DNA from: Microcoleus sp. FACHB-1515
GTDB taxonomy: Bacteria; Cyanobacteriota; Cyanobacteriia; Elainellales; Elainellaceae
Assembly: GCF_014696105.1 (NCBI RefSeq)
Contig: NZ_JACJPO010000019.1
Location: 1 to 64,000, forward strand
Length of the DNA: 64,000 bases
Direction of reading: 5' to 3'
In this document: positions 27,919 through 36,992 of the stretch, in pieces
Position numbering within the stretch: position 1 is the stretch's first letter
Layout of the letters: the number at the start of each line of letters is the position of its first letter
Notes under the pieces: model-generated
Databases searched by the model: none
What the model was told of the DNA's origin: nothing
Seen by the model: the letters and a program-made list of their open reading frames with translations, nothing else
Program-made: the position numbers and the translations under genes

Positions 27919-27973
27919 AGGTCGAATTTAATTAAGTTTCTTTAACTATGTGTATCACAAGCGGGAGCGAAAA

Positions 27974-28675
27974 ATGGTTGCAGCGCTAGAGCAAAAAACG
28001 ACTGACCAGCTTAAGCAAGAACTGCTTGAACTGGTGCGCGATCGAGACAGTCAGCCGTTGGGCAAAAAAGTTGCCTTTGCCAAAACTGAACTGATGCCTT
28101 GGTTTGAAGAACTGAGTCGCCGCAATCCGTTTCCGAATGCGATCGATCAAATTGATTTAGTCGTCGGCGTTTGGTCGCCCGTTTGGTCAACCATTCCGTT
28201 TCAAGACACATTTCCCGGACGCATCTATGAGCAGTCCTATCAAATTTTTGCAAATAACGGCTACTACGCAAATATGGCTCGCTATGCACCGGGAAGTAAG
28301 CTGCCGTTTCTGAAGCAATTTACCGAAAAGTTGGTGGCGTATGACTTCATGATTTTGCAGAGATTTGAAGTTCAAAACAATCAGTGGTTCATTCAAAATG
28401 TTGGAATTCAACAGGGATTTCGGGTGAATCTTGCGCCGTTGACGATCGAAAAAGCCCAAGCCTGGTTTGAATCTGCCGTGAAAAAGCTTGCCAATCGACC
28501 TGTGAAGCCGGATTTTGAAAAGCTTGATCAAAGCACGGCGAAAAAGTACGAAAAAATCTTTGAAGCCACACCGCAATTAGAGCATTTGTATATCGATCGA
28601 GATTTTCGACTGGTGAAAACGCAGCGGGAAGCGAAACAGCGACCGTCCTATACGATCGCCGTTCGCAAACGCTAA
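27974..28675 (+). CDS. PAP/fibrillin-family protein
   Basis: A 233-residue protein of the plastid-lipid-associated (fibrillin) type. The start at 27974 gives MVAALEQKTTDQLKQELLEL; a frame extending to 27950 adds eight residues. Conserved blocks are LDxVVGVWSPVWSTIPFQD-like sequence near residue 70 and PGRIYEQSYQIFANNGYYAN near residue 90. The C-terminal half ends LYIDRDFRLVKTQRE. Fibrillins sit at thylakoid membranes or lipid bodies and are linked to prenyl-quinone and photoprotection. It is divergent from the hydrolase gene. Its stop overlaps by 4 bases with the convergent glycosyltransferase gene. Confidence 0.78.
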   Translation: MVAALEQKTTDQLKQELLELVRDRDSQPLGKKVAFAKTELMPWFEELSRRNPFPNAIDQIDLVVGVWSPVWSTIPFQDTFPGRIYEQSYQIFANNGYYANMARYAPGSKLPFLKQFTEKLVAYDFMILQRFEVQNNQWFIQNVGIQQGFRVNLAPLTIEKAQAWFESAVKKLANRPVKPDFEKLDQSTAKKYEKIFEATPQLEHLYIDRDFRLVKTQREAKQRPSYTIAVRKR

Positions 28676-29814
28676 ACCCAACTTCTCAGATAGGCGTGCT
28701 GCTGCTGCATCACTTGGCGATAAAGTTCTTCAAGCTGAGTGATGTTGTTGCTCAACGTGTAGCGATCGAGTACTCTTTGCCGTGCCTTGCGACCCAACAG
28801 CGTCGTCATCTCTGGATGATCTCGGAACAGCGGCAATAAGGTTTGAAGCTGCATTGCGACTCGGTGCGTATGCATCATCACGCCCGCTCCGGCTTCGAGG
28901 ACTTCTCCATCGGCTCCGGCATCGGTGGCGAGGCAGGCGACACCGCAGGCCATCGCTTCCAGCAAAGAGAGCGACAAACCTTCGACCAGCGAAGGCAGGA
29001 TAAACACATCTGCGCCGCGCAAAATTTCGACTCGGCGCTGTTCATCGGCCACAAAGCCGAGCCACAAGATGTTGTGTTCGTCGCCGTAAGTGGCTTTGAG
29101 GATGGGTGCAAGCGGGCCATTGCCGACGATCGCCAGTTTGCTGCTCGCGCCCATATCCGCATGTTTCCACGCCTTCAGCAGCGACTCAACGTTTTTCTCC
29201 GTTGCGATCCGACCTTGGTAGACGAATAGGCGATCGGCTTCCAGTTCCGTCTTGATGCGCGACAAACCGGGCGAATATTTTTCGACATCGACGCCGTTGG
29301 GGATCACGACGACTTGCGGTGCGGGAACGCCCAAGCGAATCAGCAGATCGCGCTGGACATGTGAGAAAACAATGACGCGATCGTAATTCGCCAAAAACGG
29401 CGCATAAAGCTGATACATCAGGTGTTGCGTTCCTGATGTCAGGTTGCGGCGTTTGCGATCGAAGGGCGGGTGAAATGTTGCAATCAGCGGCAGCGAAAGC
29501 TCCTGACAAATTTCTGGCAAGAGAAAATCGAGCGGTGAAAGGGTCAGGGAGGCGTGAACGATGTCGGGCTTAAGGCGTTCGAGCGCTTTGGCGAGTACCT
29601 TGCTCGATTTAAATGTGGGGATCGTGTAGATCTGCGATTTGTAGAGGCAGGGGATCGACACTTCGTGCGGCTCGGAAATTTCCTCGGAATCTTCTGGGGC
29701 GAAATGTAAGAAGCTGACCTGATAGCCACGATCGAGCAAGGCATTAGTGACTTCTCGACCGTAAGTAACGTTGCCACAGAAGGGAGATTTTTTCCCAAGC
29801 CACGCGATATGCAT
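28672..29814 (-). CDS. Glycosyltransferase family 4
   Basis: A 380-residue retaining GT-B glycosyltransferase. The N-terminal Rossmann domain starts MHIAWLGKKSPFCGNVTYGR. The second domain has VIPNGVDVEKYSPG and VYQGRIATEKNVESLL. The donor-binding EX7E motif is in LPSLVEGLSLSLLEAMACGV. No membrane segment is present. The product (lipid, exopolysaccharide or cell-wall sugar) cannot be told from sequence. The gene stands alone; an AT-rich promoter region separates it from the MFS gene. Confidence 0.9.
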   Translation of the reverse strand: MHIAWLGKKSPFCGNVTYGREVTNALLDRGYQVSFLHFAPEDSEEISEPHEVSIPCLYKSQIYTIPTFKSSKVLAKALERLKPDIVHASLTLSPLDFLLPEICQELSLPLIATFHPPFDRKRRNLTSGTQHLMYQLYAPFLANYDRVIVFSHVQRDLLIRLGVPAPQVVVIPNGVDVEKYSPGLSRIKTELEADRLFVYQGRIATEKNVESLLKAWKHADMGASSKLAIVGNGPLAPILKATYGDEHNILWLGFVADEQRRVEILRGADVFILPSLVEGLSLSLLEAMACGVACLATDAGADGEVLEAGAGVMMHTHRVAMQLQTLLPLFRDHPEMTTLLGRKARQRVLDRYTLSNNITQLEELYRQVMQQQHAYLRSWV

Positions 29815-29882
29815 TTAAGTCCGGTATTTTAGCGTTTTGAAAGATTAATCTAACATAAAGGATTTTAGGGGCATCTCGTCAA

Positions 29883-31436
29883 TTAAGATACTGTTTTTGA
29901 TTGAGCTTCGCGAGAAATCGTCCAGGTGAGTGCGCCACCTGCGATCGTCAAAGTCGCCAAAATCAGCAGCACAATTCGCAGTCCCAAGAACGTTTCTGCC
30001 ACACCTGCGAGGGCGAGGGGCAAACTGAGCGCAATATTAATCGCGTTATTTTGCAGGCCAAACACCTTGCCGCGCATTTCTTCCGGCGTTTCTTCCTGAA
30101 TCGTGGTTTGCATTGGGACACCCACGATCGCCGCACAGCAGCCCAACACGACCAGCAAGCCCAACGTCGGCCAAAGCTGATGCGTAAAGATTGACATGCC
30201 GCCCAGCGCACCTGCCATGCCGATCGATCCTGCTAAGGCCAGTTGCGCCCGACTGAAGCGCTGTCCAAACTGTCCGACCAGCGTTGCACCGATCGCCATG
30301 CCAACGCCGCCTGCCGCCAGCAAAAAGCCAAACTGTGACGACTTCAAAGCAGGCATCACTTCCGCCAAACGCACCGCAAGCACGGCCAAGGCTGCGAAGA
30401 TCGAAAACAAAATGACAAGCTGAATCAAGGCGGCTCGGACGCGCCCCTGTTCGCCCAAGTAGCGCACTCCATCGCGGATGTTGTCCCACACCTTCGGCGG
30501 CTCTTGCTCGGCTAGCTCGGCCAAATCAATTTTTTCTCGCGTCTGCATGGCGATCAAAATAATTCCGGCGATCGCATAGCTAAAGCCGACCAGCAATTCT
30601 TTCCCGATATTTAGCCCGCCGCCCAAGTGAGCTACGAGCGAATCGGCGATCGCCAGAAGCGGCTCACCGACCGCAAAGCCGATGATCACCGAGGCCATCA
30701 TCGTGGTGGTGTAGAGCGAGTTGGCGGAAAGCAGGTGACGGCGATCGACAATCAAAGGAATCGCGGCTTGTTCTGCTGGCGCGAAGAACTGCGTCAGCGT
30801 GGAAACGAGAAACGTAATTGCCAGCAGCATTCCGAAGCCGATCGGCAGCGTTCCCAGCGGCGACCAGCCCTGCGTAATCCACAGGAGCGGCGGCAGGATG
30901 AGGACAAGGCCGCCGCGCAGTAAGTTCGTCGCAACGAGAACGGCTTTTTTCGGCCAGTGATCAACGTAGACTCCGGCGATCGAACCGAACAAAACGGCGG
31001 GAATCGTAAACGCGATCATGATCGAGGAGACCCAGCCGGAGATCGGCTGTCCCGCTGTTTGGAAGCGGTTGTCGATCAGCATGATCATCAGCACGAGATA
31101 GACCTTATCGGCCAGTTGCGAGAAGACCTGCCCGCCCCAAAGTGCGAGGAAATTCAAGTTGCGGAGGACAGGCAAGAAGCCTGCTTGAAATTCTTCGATC
31201 GGATGGTCTTCGCCCTCAGGTTGGGCGATTTCTTCGGCAATTTCTTCGACCAGTTCCGAAATCGCTTCGAGCGCTTCGACCATATCGCCGCCCGGAAAGG
31301 TGAGCGGTTCCGGCAAAGAGCGCGGCAGGTCGCTTTTCCTTGGCGTTGGCTGGCTGGGAGACAAGCCGTTTTCTGCTCCGGCTGGGCTGAGTCGGGGCAG
31401 GCGATTTTCAAGATCAAACTCGAATCTTGGGGTCAT
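29883..31436 (-). CDS. MFS transporter
   Basis: A 517-residue membrane transporter. A soluble Pro- and Glu-rich extension of about 85 residues, with DMVEALEAISELVEEIAEEI helix, precedes the twelve hydrophobic segments (from FLALWGGQVFSQLADKVYLV). VYVDHWPKKAVLVATNLLRGG is the MFS loop 2-3 signature, similar to the DHA/EntS-type exporters. The substrate is unknown. It is 9 bases downstream of recO and very likely in its operon, with deoC ahead of both. Confidence 0.88.
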   Translation of the reverse strand: MTPRFEFDLENRLPRLSPAGAENGLSPSQPTPRKSDLPRSLPEPLTFPGGDMVEALEAISELVEEIAEEIAQPEGEDHPIEEFQAGFLPVLRNLNFLALWGGQVFSQLADKVYLVLMIMLIDNRFQTAGQPISGWVSSIMIAFTIPAVLFGSIAGVYVDHWPKKAVLVATNLLRGGLVLILPPLLWITQGWSPLGTLPIGFGMLLAITFLVSTLTQFFAPAEQAAIPLIVDRRHLLSANSLYTTTMMASVIIGFAVGEPLLAIADSLVAHLGGGLNIGKELLVGFSYAIAGIILIAMQTREKIDLAELAEQEPPKVWDNIRDGVRYLGEQGRVRAALIQLVILFSIFAALAVLAVRLAEVMPALKSSQFGFLLAAGGVGMAIGATLVGQFGQRFSRAQLALAGSIGMAGALGGMSIFTHQLWPTLGLLVVLGCCAAIVGVPMQTTIQEETPEEMRGKVFGLQNNAINIALSLPLALAGVAETFLGLRIVLLILATLTIAGGALTWTISREAQSKTVS

Positions 31437-31445
31437 GGCGATCGA

Positions 31446-32333
31446 CTAAACGAGGATTTCAACAGGAGTAAAGCAGGCATCAAGCAGAGTCGCCGATCGA
31501 ATCGGTTTCTCAAAATAAAATTCGGCGCAGTAGCGCAAAATCTGCTCGATCGTGTGCCAAGCAGGATCGCTCGGTTCGGGCAAATCGTCGGGGGCAAAGG
31601 CATCTTGGACGGGGCGATCGGCTAGATGTTGCAGCAGTCCGAGTTCCCAAGCGTCAAGCTGAAGCCGCAGTTCCGTTGGCTTGGCAGTCGCCCCATAGGA
31701 ACCACTCGACTCCGCCACCCGCGTCGATTCTTCAGCAGGTGAACTGGTATCTGGCGGTAGCTGCTGCATCGCTTCTAGCGTCACGGTTCCGCCTGCGGCT
31801 ACGCTGAAACCAACGCGCCATTCGCGATGGGCGAAACTGGGGATCAGCGGCACTTGCGTCACGCAGCAGTGATGAACTTGGGGCGCAACTCCGGCCAAGG
31901 CAAGCAGTTGAAAAGCGGCTTGCGTCAGGAAGGGCAGCACTTGGGCGGAAGGTAGCTGCTCAAGCTGACGCAGATTGTCGCACAGCAGAACGAAGAGTTC
32001 TTCCTGCGGCTGATCGCTAAGCGCCTGATAGAGCGCGAGTTCGGCAAGGTACTGGCTGGCCGTTAGCTTGGTGAGGTCTTGGCTGAGCGCGGTGAACGAT
32101 TCGATCGATTCCGCCTGCGTAATCTTATCGAGGTTGCGACCTTTGACGATCAGCAAATTGTTGACGACAAACAGGCCGCTGCGTCCGCGCAAACTCGAAT
32201 CGTGCTTGCGCGATCCGGGCGCGATCGCCCGCAGCAAGCCATACTCGCGAGTCAAAACGGTCAGCAGTCGATCGGACTCGCCAAACGGCATTCCTTTGAG
32301 GTTTATTCCAGTGGCCTTGTAGGTTCCGCTCAT
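31446..32333 (-). CDS. recO: DNA repair protein RecO
   Basis: Loads RecA on SSB-coated single-stranded DNA in the RecFOR pathway. The protein has 295 residues. The OB-fold N terminus reads YKATGINLKGMPFGESDRLLTVLTREYGLLRAIAPGSRK, of which the GESDRLLTVLTREYGL block is diagnostic. A helical C-terminal domain follows. A Pro/Ser/Glu-rich insert occurs near residues 195-215 and the zinc-finger cysteines are only partly present (HHCCVTQ). It lies between deoC and the MFS gene on the minus strand. Confidence 0.93.
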   Translation of the reverse strand: MSGTYKATGINLKGMPFGESDRLLTVLTREYGLLRAIAPGSRKHDSSLRGRSGLFVVNNLLIVKGRNLDKITQAESIESFTALSQDLTKLTASQYLAELALYQALSDQPQEELFVLLCDNLRQLEQLPSAQVLPFLTQAAFQLLALAGVAPQVHHCCVTQVPLIPSFAHREWRVGFSVAAGGTVTLEAMQQLPPDTSSPAEESTRVAESSGSYGATAKPTELRLQLDAWELGLLQHLADRPVQDAFAPDDLPEPSDPAWHTIEQILRYCAEFYFEKPIRSATLLDACFTPVEILV

Positions 32334-32420
32334 GATTGCCAGCGTGACGCGATCGCACGGTTACTTTTATTAACCGATCGACTCAGTAAGCTTTACCTCG
32401 GTAAAAGGTAAGACTCCAAG

Positions 32421-33101
32421 CTATTCCTTTTCCAGGGTATCGCGCTGGCGCACCAAATCGGGGCCGCGAGAAGTTCCTAATCGAGTCGCACCCGCCAAAA
32501 TCAAGTCGATCGCCTGCTGTGCAGTGCGGATTCCCCCCGCTGCCTTGATCCCGACGCGATCGCGTGAGAGTTCCTTTAATAGGCGGACATCTTCAACGGT
32601 TGCGCCGCCCTGCCAGCCCGTGCTGGTCTTGAGAAAGGCAACGCCCGCATCGAGACAAACCTCTGTTGCTAGCCGCTTTTCCGGTTCAGTCAGCAACGAC
32701 ATTTCCAGAATTGCCTTGACGGGCACTCCGGTCGCCTCGACGATCTCGGCCAGTTCTCGATTCAGTTCGGTTGTGCGCTCAGTCTTGAGCCATCCCAGGT
32801 TGATCACGACATCAAGTTCGGCTGCGCCATTTTCGACGGCTTCTTGCGCTTCGTAGCGCTTGACGGCGGGCGTAGTTGCTCCGGTCGGAAATCCGATCAC
32901 CGTGCAAACTTTTGGAGACTTGTTGTTGAGCAGTTCAACCGCTTGCCGGACGTGAATCGGGTAGACGCAAACCGTCGCGAACTGAAAGCGATCGGCTTCT
33001 TCACAAACCCGAATCACCTGATCGCTGGTTGCGGCAGGATGGAGCAAAGCGTGATCGATAAATGGAGCTAAATCAATTTCTTCTGCGGAATGAATTGCCA
33101 T
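32421..33101 (-). CDS. deoC: Deoxyribose-phosphate aldolase
   Basis: Cleaves 2-deoxyribose 5-phosphate to glyceraldehyde 3-phosphate and acetaldehyde. The start at 33101 gives [20 protein letters not shown] (226 residues); the frame extends to 33128. The Schiff-base Lys is in [13 protein letters not shown] near residue 157, and the second Lys is in [10 protein letters not shown] near residue 186. [14 protein letters not shown] is a further hallmark. It appears to head the operon deoC-recO-MFS. Confidence 0.95.
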   Translation of the reverse strand: MAIHSAEEIDLAPFIDHALLHPAATSDQVIRVCEEADRFQFATVCVYPIHVRQAVELLNNKSPKVCTVIGFPTGATTPAVKRYEAQEAVENGAAELDVVINLGWLKTERTTELNRELAEIVEATGVPVKAILEMSLLTEPEKRLATEVCLDAGVAFLKTSTGWQGGATVEDVRLLKELSRDRVGIKAAGGIRTAQQAIDLILAGATRLGTSRGPDLVRQRDTLEKE

Positions 33102-33186
33102 CAATAAAACCTCGATCGCGCCTTTCAATTTTTAGCAGAAAGTGACCAAGAAAAATTAGAACTATTTCAGCTTTGCGATCGCGCCT

Positions 33187-33233
33187 TGAACGAAGATTCA
33201 GGCTGAAAGCAAAAAACTATTAAAACAGGTTGA
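33187..33233 (+). repeat. Dispersed 47-bp repeat, copy C1
   Basis: It aligns to copies A and B over TGAA...TTCAGGCTGAAAGC, but its hairpin arms (AACTATT and AACAGGTT) pair poorly. It is the left arm of a roughly 105-base inverted repeat with copy C2. Confidence 0.7.
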
Positions 33234-33242
33234 GTTCAAAAT

Positions 33243-33290
33243 CCAAGTTTGTTTTAACAAACTTTCGCTTTTAGCTCGAACTTTCGTTCA
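33243..33290 (-). repeat. Dispersed 47-bp repeat, copy C2
   Basis: The same repeat on the minus strand, with TGAA...TTCGAGCTAAAAGC and hairpin arms GTTTGTT and AACAAAC. It faces copy C1, 9 bases away, in the gap between deoC and the manganese catalase gene. Confidence 0.75.
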
Positions 33291-33302
33291 GAGCAGCCCC
33301 GC

Positions 33303-33333
33303 AAAAAGAAAAAGCAGCCTATCAAGACTGCTT
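33303..33333 (-). terminator. Terminator after the manganese catalase gene
   Basis: On the minus strand GAAGCAG and CTGCTTT arms enclose about 10 bases and are followed by a T-rich tail (TTTCTTTTTGC). It lies 87 bases past the catalase stop. Confidence 0.75.
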
Positions 33334-33419
33334 CATGACGGTGAAAAGTCAAACTTCTCTCAAAATTCGAGGTAATTCCGCAGCCTGCGGAGTGAATTCT
33401 ACACGCTGCGGATAATGCG

Positions 33420-34385
33420 TTACTTGGAGTCGCCCGGAGTGATGCGATCGATCACTTCGGCCACTTTATCGACCACATTCGACTGGCCTGGCTTGTTGGT
33501 CGAAGTCATTTGAGCGGCGGGCGTTTTGGGCGTTCCATGCAGGCGGGGATCAGGCTGCGGCGGTTCGGGTTGCGGGCCGATCGGTTCCGGATCCGAGATG
33601 TAGGTGAATTCGCCTTTGCCATCCATTGACTGACCTTTTGCCCAGCGGCCTTCAGCGCTTTCCGTACCCTTGGAGTGGTTCCAGAACTGGTAGGCATACT
33701 CGTTCTTCCCATATTCATAGGCGATGTTGGGAGTTACGACTTCCTCAAAGCCGTCGTCCTTGAGGTTTTCGATCGCCGCAAGCCATTGATTTTGGTGCAT
33801 CGTATCGCGAGCGATCATAAAGCTCAGGTGGTCTCTCACGCCCGGATCGTCTGACATCTCATACATGCGGACGGCTTGAATGAGACCTTGGGACTCGGCA
33901 TGAAGATTCGATCGAAAATCTGCCAGCAGGTTGCCGCTCGCGATGATGTAGCGACCGTTCCAAGCATAGCCCACGCTGTCTTCCGGCATCGCGCCGCCAC
34001 CGGAGACGATCGTATGCTTCGGACTCATCGCGGCTGCCATGATGTCCATCATCGTGTCAGTCGGCTTGCTGCCGCCCATCACCGCACCGACGATCGGATC
34101 CTTGGTGACGGCTTCTTCTTGCAGCTTGATCGGGGCTTTATCGAGCAGATGGGCGACCATCGTGGCGAGCATCTCGACGTGACCGATTTCCTCAGTCCCA
34201 ATGTCAAGCAGCATATCGCGATACTTGGCGGGACCTCGGCAGTTCCAGCCCTGAAACAGGTACTGCATCATCACAGTCATTTCACCCATCGGCCCGCCGA
34301 TTAGCTCTTGCAGCTTCTTGGCATAAACCGGATCGGGATTCGTGGGTGGAGTGAAATACTGTAGCCGTTTTTCGTGATAGAACAT
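33420..34385 (-). CDS. Manganese catalase
   Basis: A di-manganese catalase that dismutates hydrogen peroxide. The start at 34385 gives MFYHEKRLQYFTPPTNPDPV, the family N terminus, with an AAGGAA ribosome site upstream; a frame extending to 34466 adds 27 unlikely residues. The protein has 321 residues. Metal-site residues are in GEMTVMMQYLFQGW (about 38), GTEEIGHVEMLATM (about 70-80, Glu-Glu-His) and the NLHAESQGLIQAVRMYEMSDD (about 163) and ARDTMHQNQWLAAI blocks. A Pro-rich C-terminal tail of about 55 residues follows the catalytic bundle. It stands alone with its own terminator. Confidence 0.94.
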   Translation of the reverse strand: MFYHEKRLQYFTPPTNPDPVYAKKLQELIGGPMGEMTVMMQYLFQGWNCRGPAKYRDMLLDIGTEEIGHVEMLATMVAHLLDKAPIKLQEEAVTKDPIVGAVMGGSKPTDTMMDIMAAAMSPKHTIVSGGGAMPEDSVGYAWNGRYIIASGNLLADFRSNLHAESQGLIQAVRMYEMSDDPGVRDHLSFMIARDTMHQNQWLAAIENLKDDGFEEVVTPNIAYEYGKNEYAYQFWNHSKGTESAEGRWAKGQSMDGKGEFTYISDPEPIGPQPEPPQPDPRLHGTPKTPAAQMTSTNKPGQSNVVDKVAEVIDRITPGDSK

Positions 34386-34823
34386 GAGAAATTCCTTAAT
34401 TAAAATCGTTGCAGTTGTTAAGAGATCAGCGCAAAAAATGTTTTCTCGAAACTGAGATGATGACACTTGATAGTTGTGTCATTACTCTTCTCAGGTAACT
34501 ACTTTGAAATCTTCTGTACCTCAGTCTTTAGAAAGGTCACAATACACTCAGCAGACATAAGCATATTTCTCTACCTCTTGAGTTATGTTCTGAGAGATAC
34601 ATTAAAACTTTTCATCATAAAATCTGTCAGCAATTCAACTGCTTATTCAGCTTCGATCGCGATCGAATGCGTCCGCTTGCAGTGGGAAAGACCGCTGTGA
34701 AATCGCGCAGCCGCAAAGCTCGTTTCCAACACTTGAGCGGCTTCAACCTAAAAAGGTCTTGCCCTATTCACCGGAACGGAGCAAGACCTTTTTGGAGACA
34801 AATTGTAGGGAGAAGTCGATCGC
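34386..34823. other. Intergenic region between the catalase and HD genes
   Basis: It holds the catalase promoter region (minus strand) and the HD-gene terminator. A 77-codon plus-strand frame at 34467 resembles no family. No gene is supported. Confidence 0.45.
34750..34793 (-). terminator. Strong hairpin terminator after the HD-domain gene
   Basis: AAAAAGGTCTTGC and GCAAGACCTTTTT form a 13-base perfect stem around 18 bases. A- and T-runs at both ends would allow termination in both directions. It lies 30 bases past the HD-gene stop on the minus strand. Confidence 0.85.
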
Positions 34824-35684
34824 TCAGTTCGCCAAACTTCCCGCAATTTTCGATAGCTCGTCGTTGTGTTCAACCACAAACACATTCGAGTAGAGATTGG
34901 CAATTACCTGTTGGCCTTGCTGCGTCAATCTTAGATAGCGCAGGGCGTGCTGCACGTAGGGATAAACGCCGCCCCAATAGAATTTAGGATAGTTGCGGCG
35001 CAAATCGTCAGGATTTTTGTAGCCGAGTGCTTTGTTGACGCCTGTTTCTTCAAATTCGTAAAACAGGGCGCTAATCTTCTTCAGATAGCGAGGATCGCTG
35101 AGCTGTCCGATCAGGTCAGAAGCGCGAATTAAACCGGGATATTCGATCGTGTCTTGGTGGTCGCCTTCTTTGGGAACCGGAAAGCGCGTTAGCTCGATGT
35201 TGCGGATGATCTGCTTTGAGTCGATCAGGGGATGACCGCCAAAGCGCTCATTGATGAACAGCTTAGCGCGATCGACATGGTAGGGCGTCAAGGCGGCATC
35301 TGACGCTCCGGGCGGCAAAGGAATCATGTCATCGTCCTGTCCAGTGGCGTACCAGCCGTCTCGGTCTTTGCGGCAAACGCCTTTCACATAGCCAATGTCG
35401 TGACAGACGAGCGAAATGATGAAGTGCAGCCAGTCTTCGCTGGTGACGCCGCCTTCGCGAATGTGGCGACCGCGCAAAATTTCCTGGCCGACCAGCGTCA
35501 CCAAAATCGAATGCTCGACGTTGTGGTAGAGGGCGTCACTGTTGGCGATGTTTTCCAGCGCCATGCTGCCCACCCAGCCAATGATGTCTTCATAGTCAGA
35601 GTTCAGCCCGCCATAGGTGCGGCGATAGCCTTCCTTAAGCTGGGCGACAAAGTGGTCGATGAGCAGTTCAGTGGCGTTAAACAT
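34824..35684 (-). CDS. HD-domain metalloprotein (Npun_R2479-like)
   Basis: A 286-residue protein with an HD-type metal-binding core. NSDALYHNVEHSILVTLVGQE (about 48-68) supplies the first His residues, and LHFIISLVCHDIGYVKG (about 86-102) the HD pair. ELTRFPVPKEGDHQDT and IRASDLIGQLSDPRYL supply the later His and Asp. It matches a cyanobacterial family annotated only as an HD-domain metalloprotein; its substrate is unknown. HD proteins of this size are often nucleotide or cyclic-nucleotide phosphohydrolases. It stands alone with a strong terminator. Confidence 0.82.
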   Translation of the reverse strand: MFNATELLIDHFVAQLKEGYRRTYGGLNSDYEDIIGWVGSMALENIANSDALYHNVEHSILVTLVGQEILRGRHIREGGVTSEDWLHFIISLVCHDIGYVKGVCRKDRDGWYATGQDDDMIPLPPGASDAALTPYHVDRAKLFINERFGGHPLIDSKQIIRNIELTRFPVPKEGDHQDTIEYPGLIRASDLIGQLSDPRYLKKISALFYEFEETGVNKALGYKNPDDLRRNYPKFYWGGVYPYVQHALRYLRLTQQGQQVIANLYSNVFVVEHNDELSKIAGSLAN

Positions 35685-36189
35685 CTGACACTTGCAGGTA
35701 GAGATTTGCGATGACAGGATGTGGCCTAAAGCTTAACCGAGATTGACACTCGCGAGTGAGCGTATCTAGCTCACCTATCCATAAATACTAAGGCCGCCTC
35801 TGGCTGTTGCCTGTTCTATGCTACCGAATTTTCCCGTTCTGCGGGGAAAGCCAACAGTGGTCACAGGGCAGGAGTGGCTGCTTGTGGTTTGTGCGATCGC
35901 TCCAACCAAAGCAAATCTCGTGCTGATGCTGTCACCCTTGACACAGCCTAAGATCAACGCGATTGCGGCAGGGGGCAAGGTTTGAACTGCTCAGCAGGAT
36001 GCGTCGAATGAAGGCGATCGCCAGATGGACTCCACATAGACGATCGCCACTGGGTTTCAGAAGCTTTTTCAATACTGTGAATTGAACGAAATGGTGCAAA
36101 GGCGATCGCTGCACTTGAAAGGTGTAGCGATCGCAAGGTGTTCCAAAACGGCATCGCGCAGCTTGTGCAACGGCTTCGCCCAATCGAAC
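35685..36189. other. HIP1-dense gene-free region
   Basis: Four GCGATCGC octamers lie within about 250 bases (35890-36135). Short frames on both strands have no family resemblance. It may be a decayed gene or a spacer. See the finding. Confidence 0.4.
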
Positions 36190-36468
36190 CTATTCCAATG
36201 CCAAATAGCGCACCAGCAGGCTGATCACATCACCGGGATCAGGCACGATGTTCAGTGGTGCATCGAGTTCGAGCGGCATGGCCCACTCGATCGCCTGCGC
36301 GTATCCGGCCTGCTCTAAGCGGCGCGTCGTGAATTGAACAATCTGCGGTGTGCCAATCAGAATGTGCTTGATCGGCGTGCGCTTGTCGCCCGGAGGTCGA
36401 GTGGTTGAGCGAATTTGCGGCGTGGGCAAATCGTTCCGCTCTGAGGCGGAATGATCAGAAGTGTTCAT
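36190..36468 (-). CDS. Small conserved cyanobacterial protein
   Basis: A 92-residue protein with the start at 36468 (MNTSDHSASERND); the frame extends to 36504. A disordered N terminus leads to the conserved-looking segment IKHILIGTPQIVQFTTRRLE, then AGYAQAIEWAMPLELDAP and a Leu-rich end. I recall similar uncharacterised proteins in other cyanobacteria, with the same IKHILIGTP block, but know no function. It has a potential hairpin in its 5' leader. Confidence 0.72.
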   Translation of the reverse strand: MNTSDHSASERNDLPTPQIRSTTRPPGDKRTPIKHILIGTPQIVQFTTRRLEQAGYAQAIEWAMPLELDAPLNIVPDPGDVISLLVRYLALE

Positions 36469-36992
36469 GAGTTTTCCTTGTGTTTGGTGGATAGGAAAAC
36501 CCAAAAGCCTAGCCGCCCCGACGCAAGACGCAGCAATCGAGACGGCTAGGAGGGTATGATCCCAGTTAGCCTATCAACTGCCAGTATCAGTTTGGTGGGT
36601 CAGCGGCTCGAAGTCTGTTCGCACCAGCTTCGGGTCGCGTGGCTAGACCTTGGGTCTAAGCGATCGGTCTTTGCTGTCATTTAGCAGCATTAGCAAAAGA
36701 CCTTAGCGGATTTGCTTGGGGATGTCAATAGGGCGAGTTTGAAGATTTTCGGGGCTACATCCACCCCGACTGCTGTGCAAAAAAATATTGCGATCGCTTC
36801 ATTTTCTTGCATCGATCGCACAGCGGTTCGGGGCAGCAGTTCATGCAAAAAGGTCGATCGCCTTGTGGGGATTTGTGTAGAAACAAAAATGTAATTACTT
36901 GATCTAACATAAATTCCTAACGTGCATTAGGTGACGAATAAAATGCAATTTACTTCAATAAAGATCAAGCTTCTAAAAAGGAAATTGATGTT
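36469..36992. other. Structured gene-free region (possible RNA gene)
   Basis: It has several hairpins: 36508-36550, TAGACC/GGTCTA at 36644-36658, and GGTCTTTGCT pairing with AGCAAAAGACC at 36667-36702. No known RNA family (tmRNA, RNase P, SRP or 6S) is recognisable by its conserved core. The part after 36720 has nothing obvious beyond the amidase promoter region. Confidence 0.35.
36508..36550. promoter_or_regulatory. Long hairpin in the leader of the small gene
   Basis: CCTAGCCG and CGGCTAGG arms enclose about 27 bases, about 40 bases ahead of the small conserved gene on the minus strand. On the minus strand it is followed by CTTTTGGGTTTT, so it could act as an attenuator or terminator. Confidence 0.4.

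Larger units (their letters stand above)
33102..33419. other. Intergenic region between deoC and the catalase gene
   Basis: It contains the C1/C2 inverted repeat and the catalase terminator. No gene is supported. Confidence 0.5.

Noticed and set aside
35932-36183. Open frame of 83 codons on the minus strand in the HIP1-dense region
   Set aside because: No family resemblance, rich in rare-looking Arg/Leu composition, and overlapping open frames on the same strand make it likely noise.
36505-36990. tmRNA, RNase P, SRP or 6S RNA gene
   Set aside because: None of their conserved core sequences is visible, although hairpins are present.
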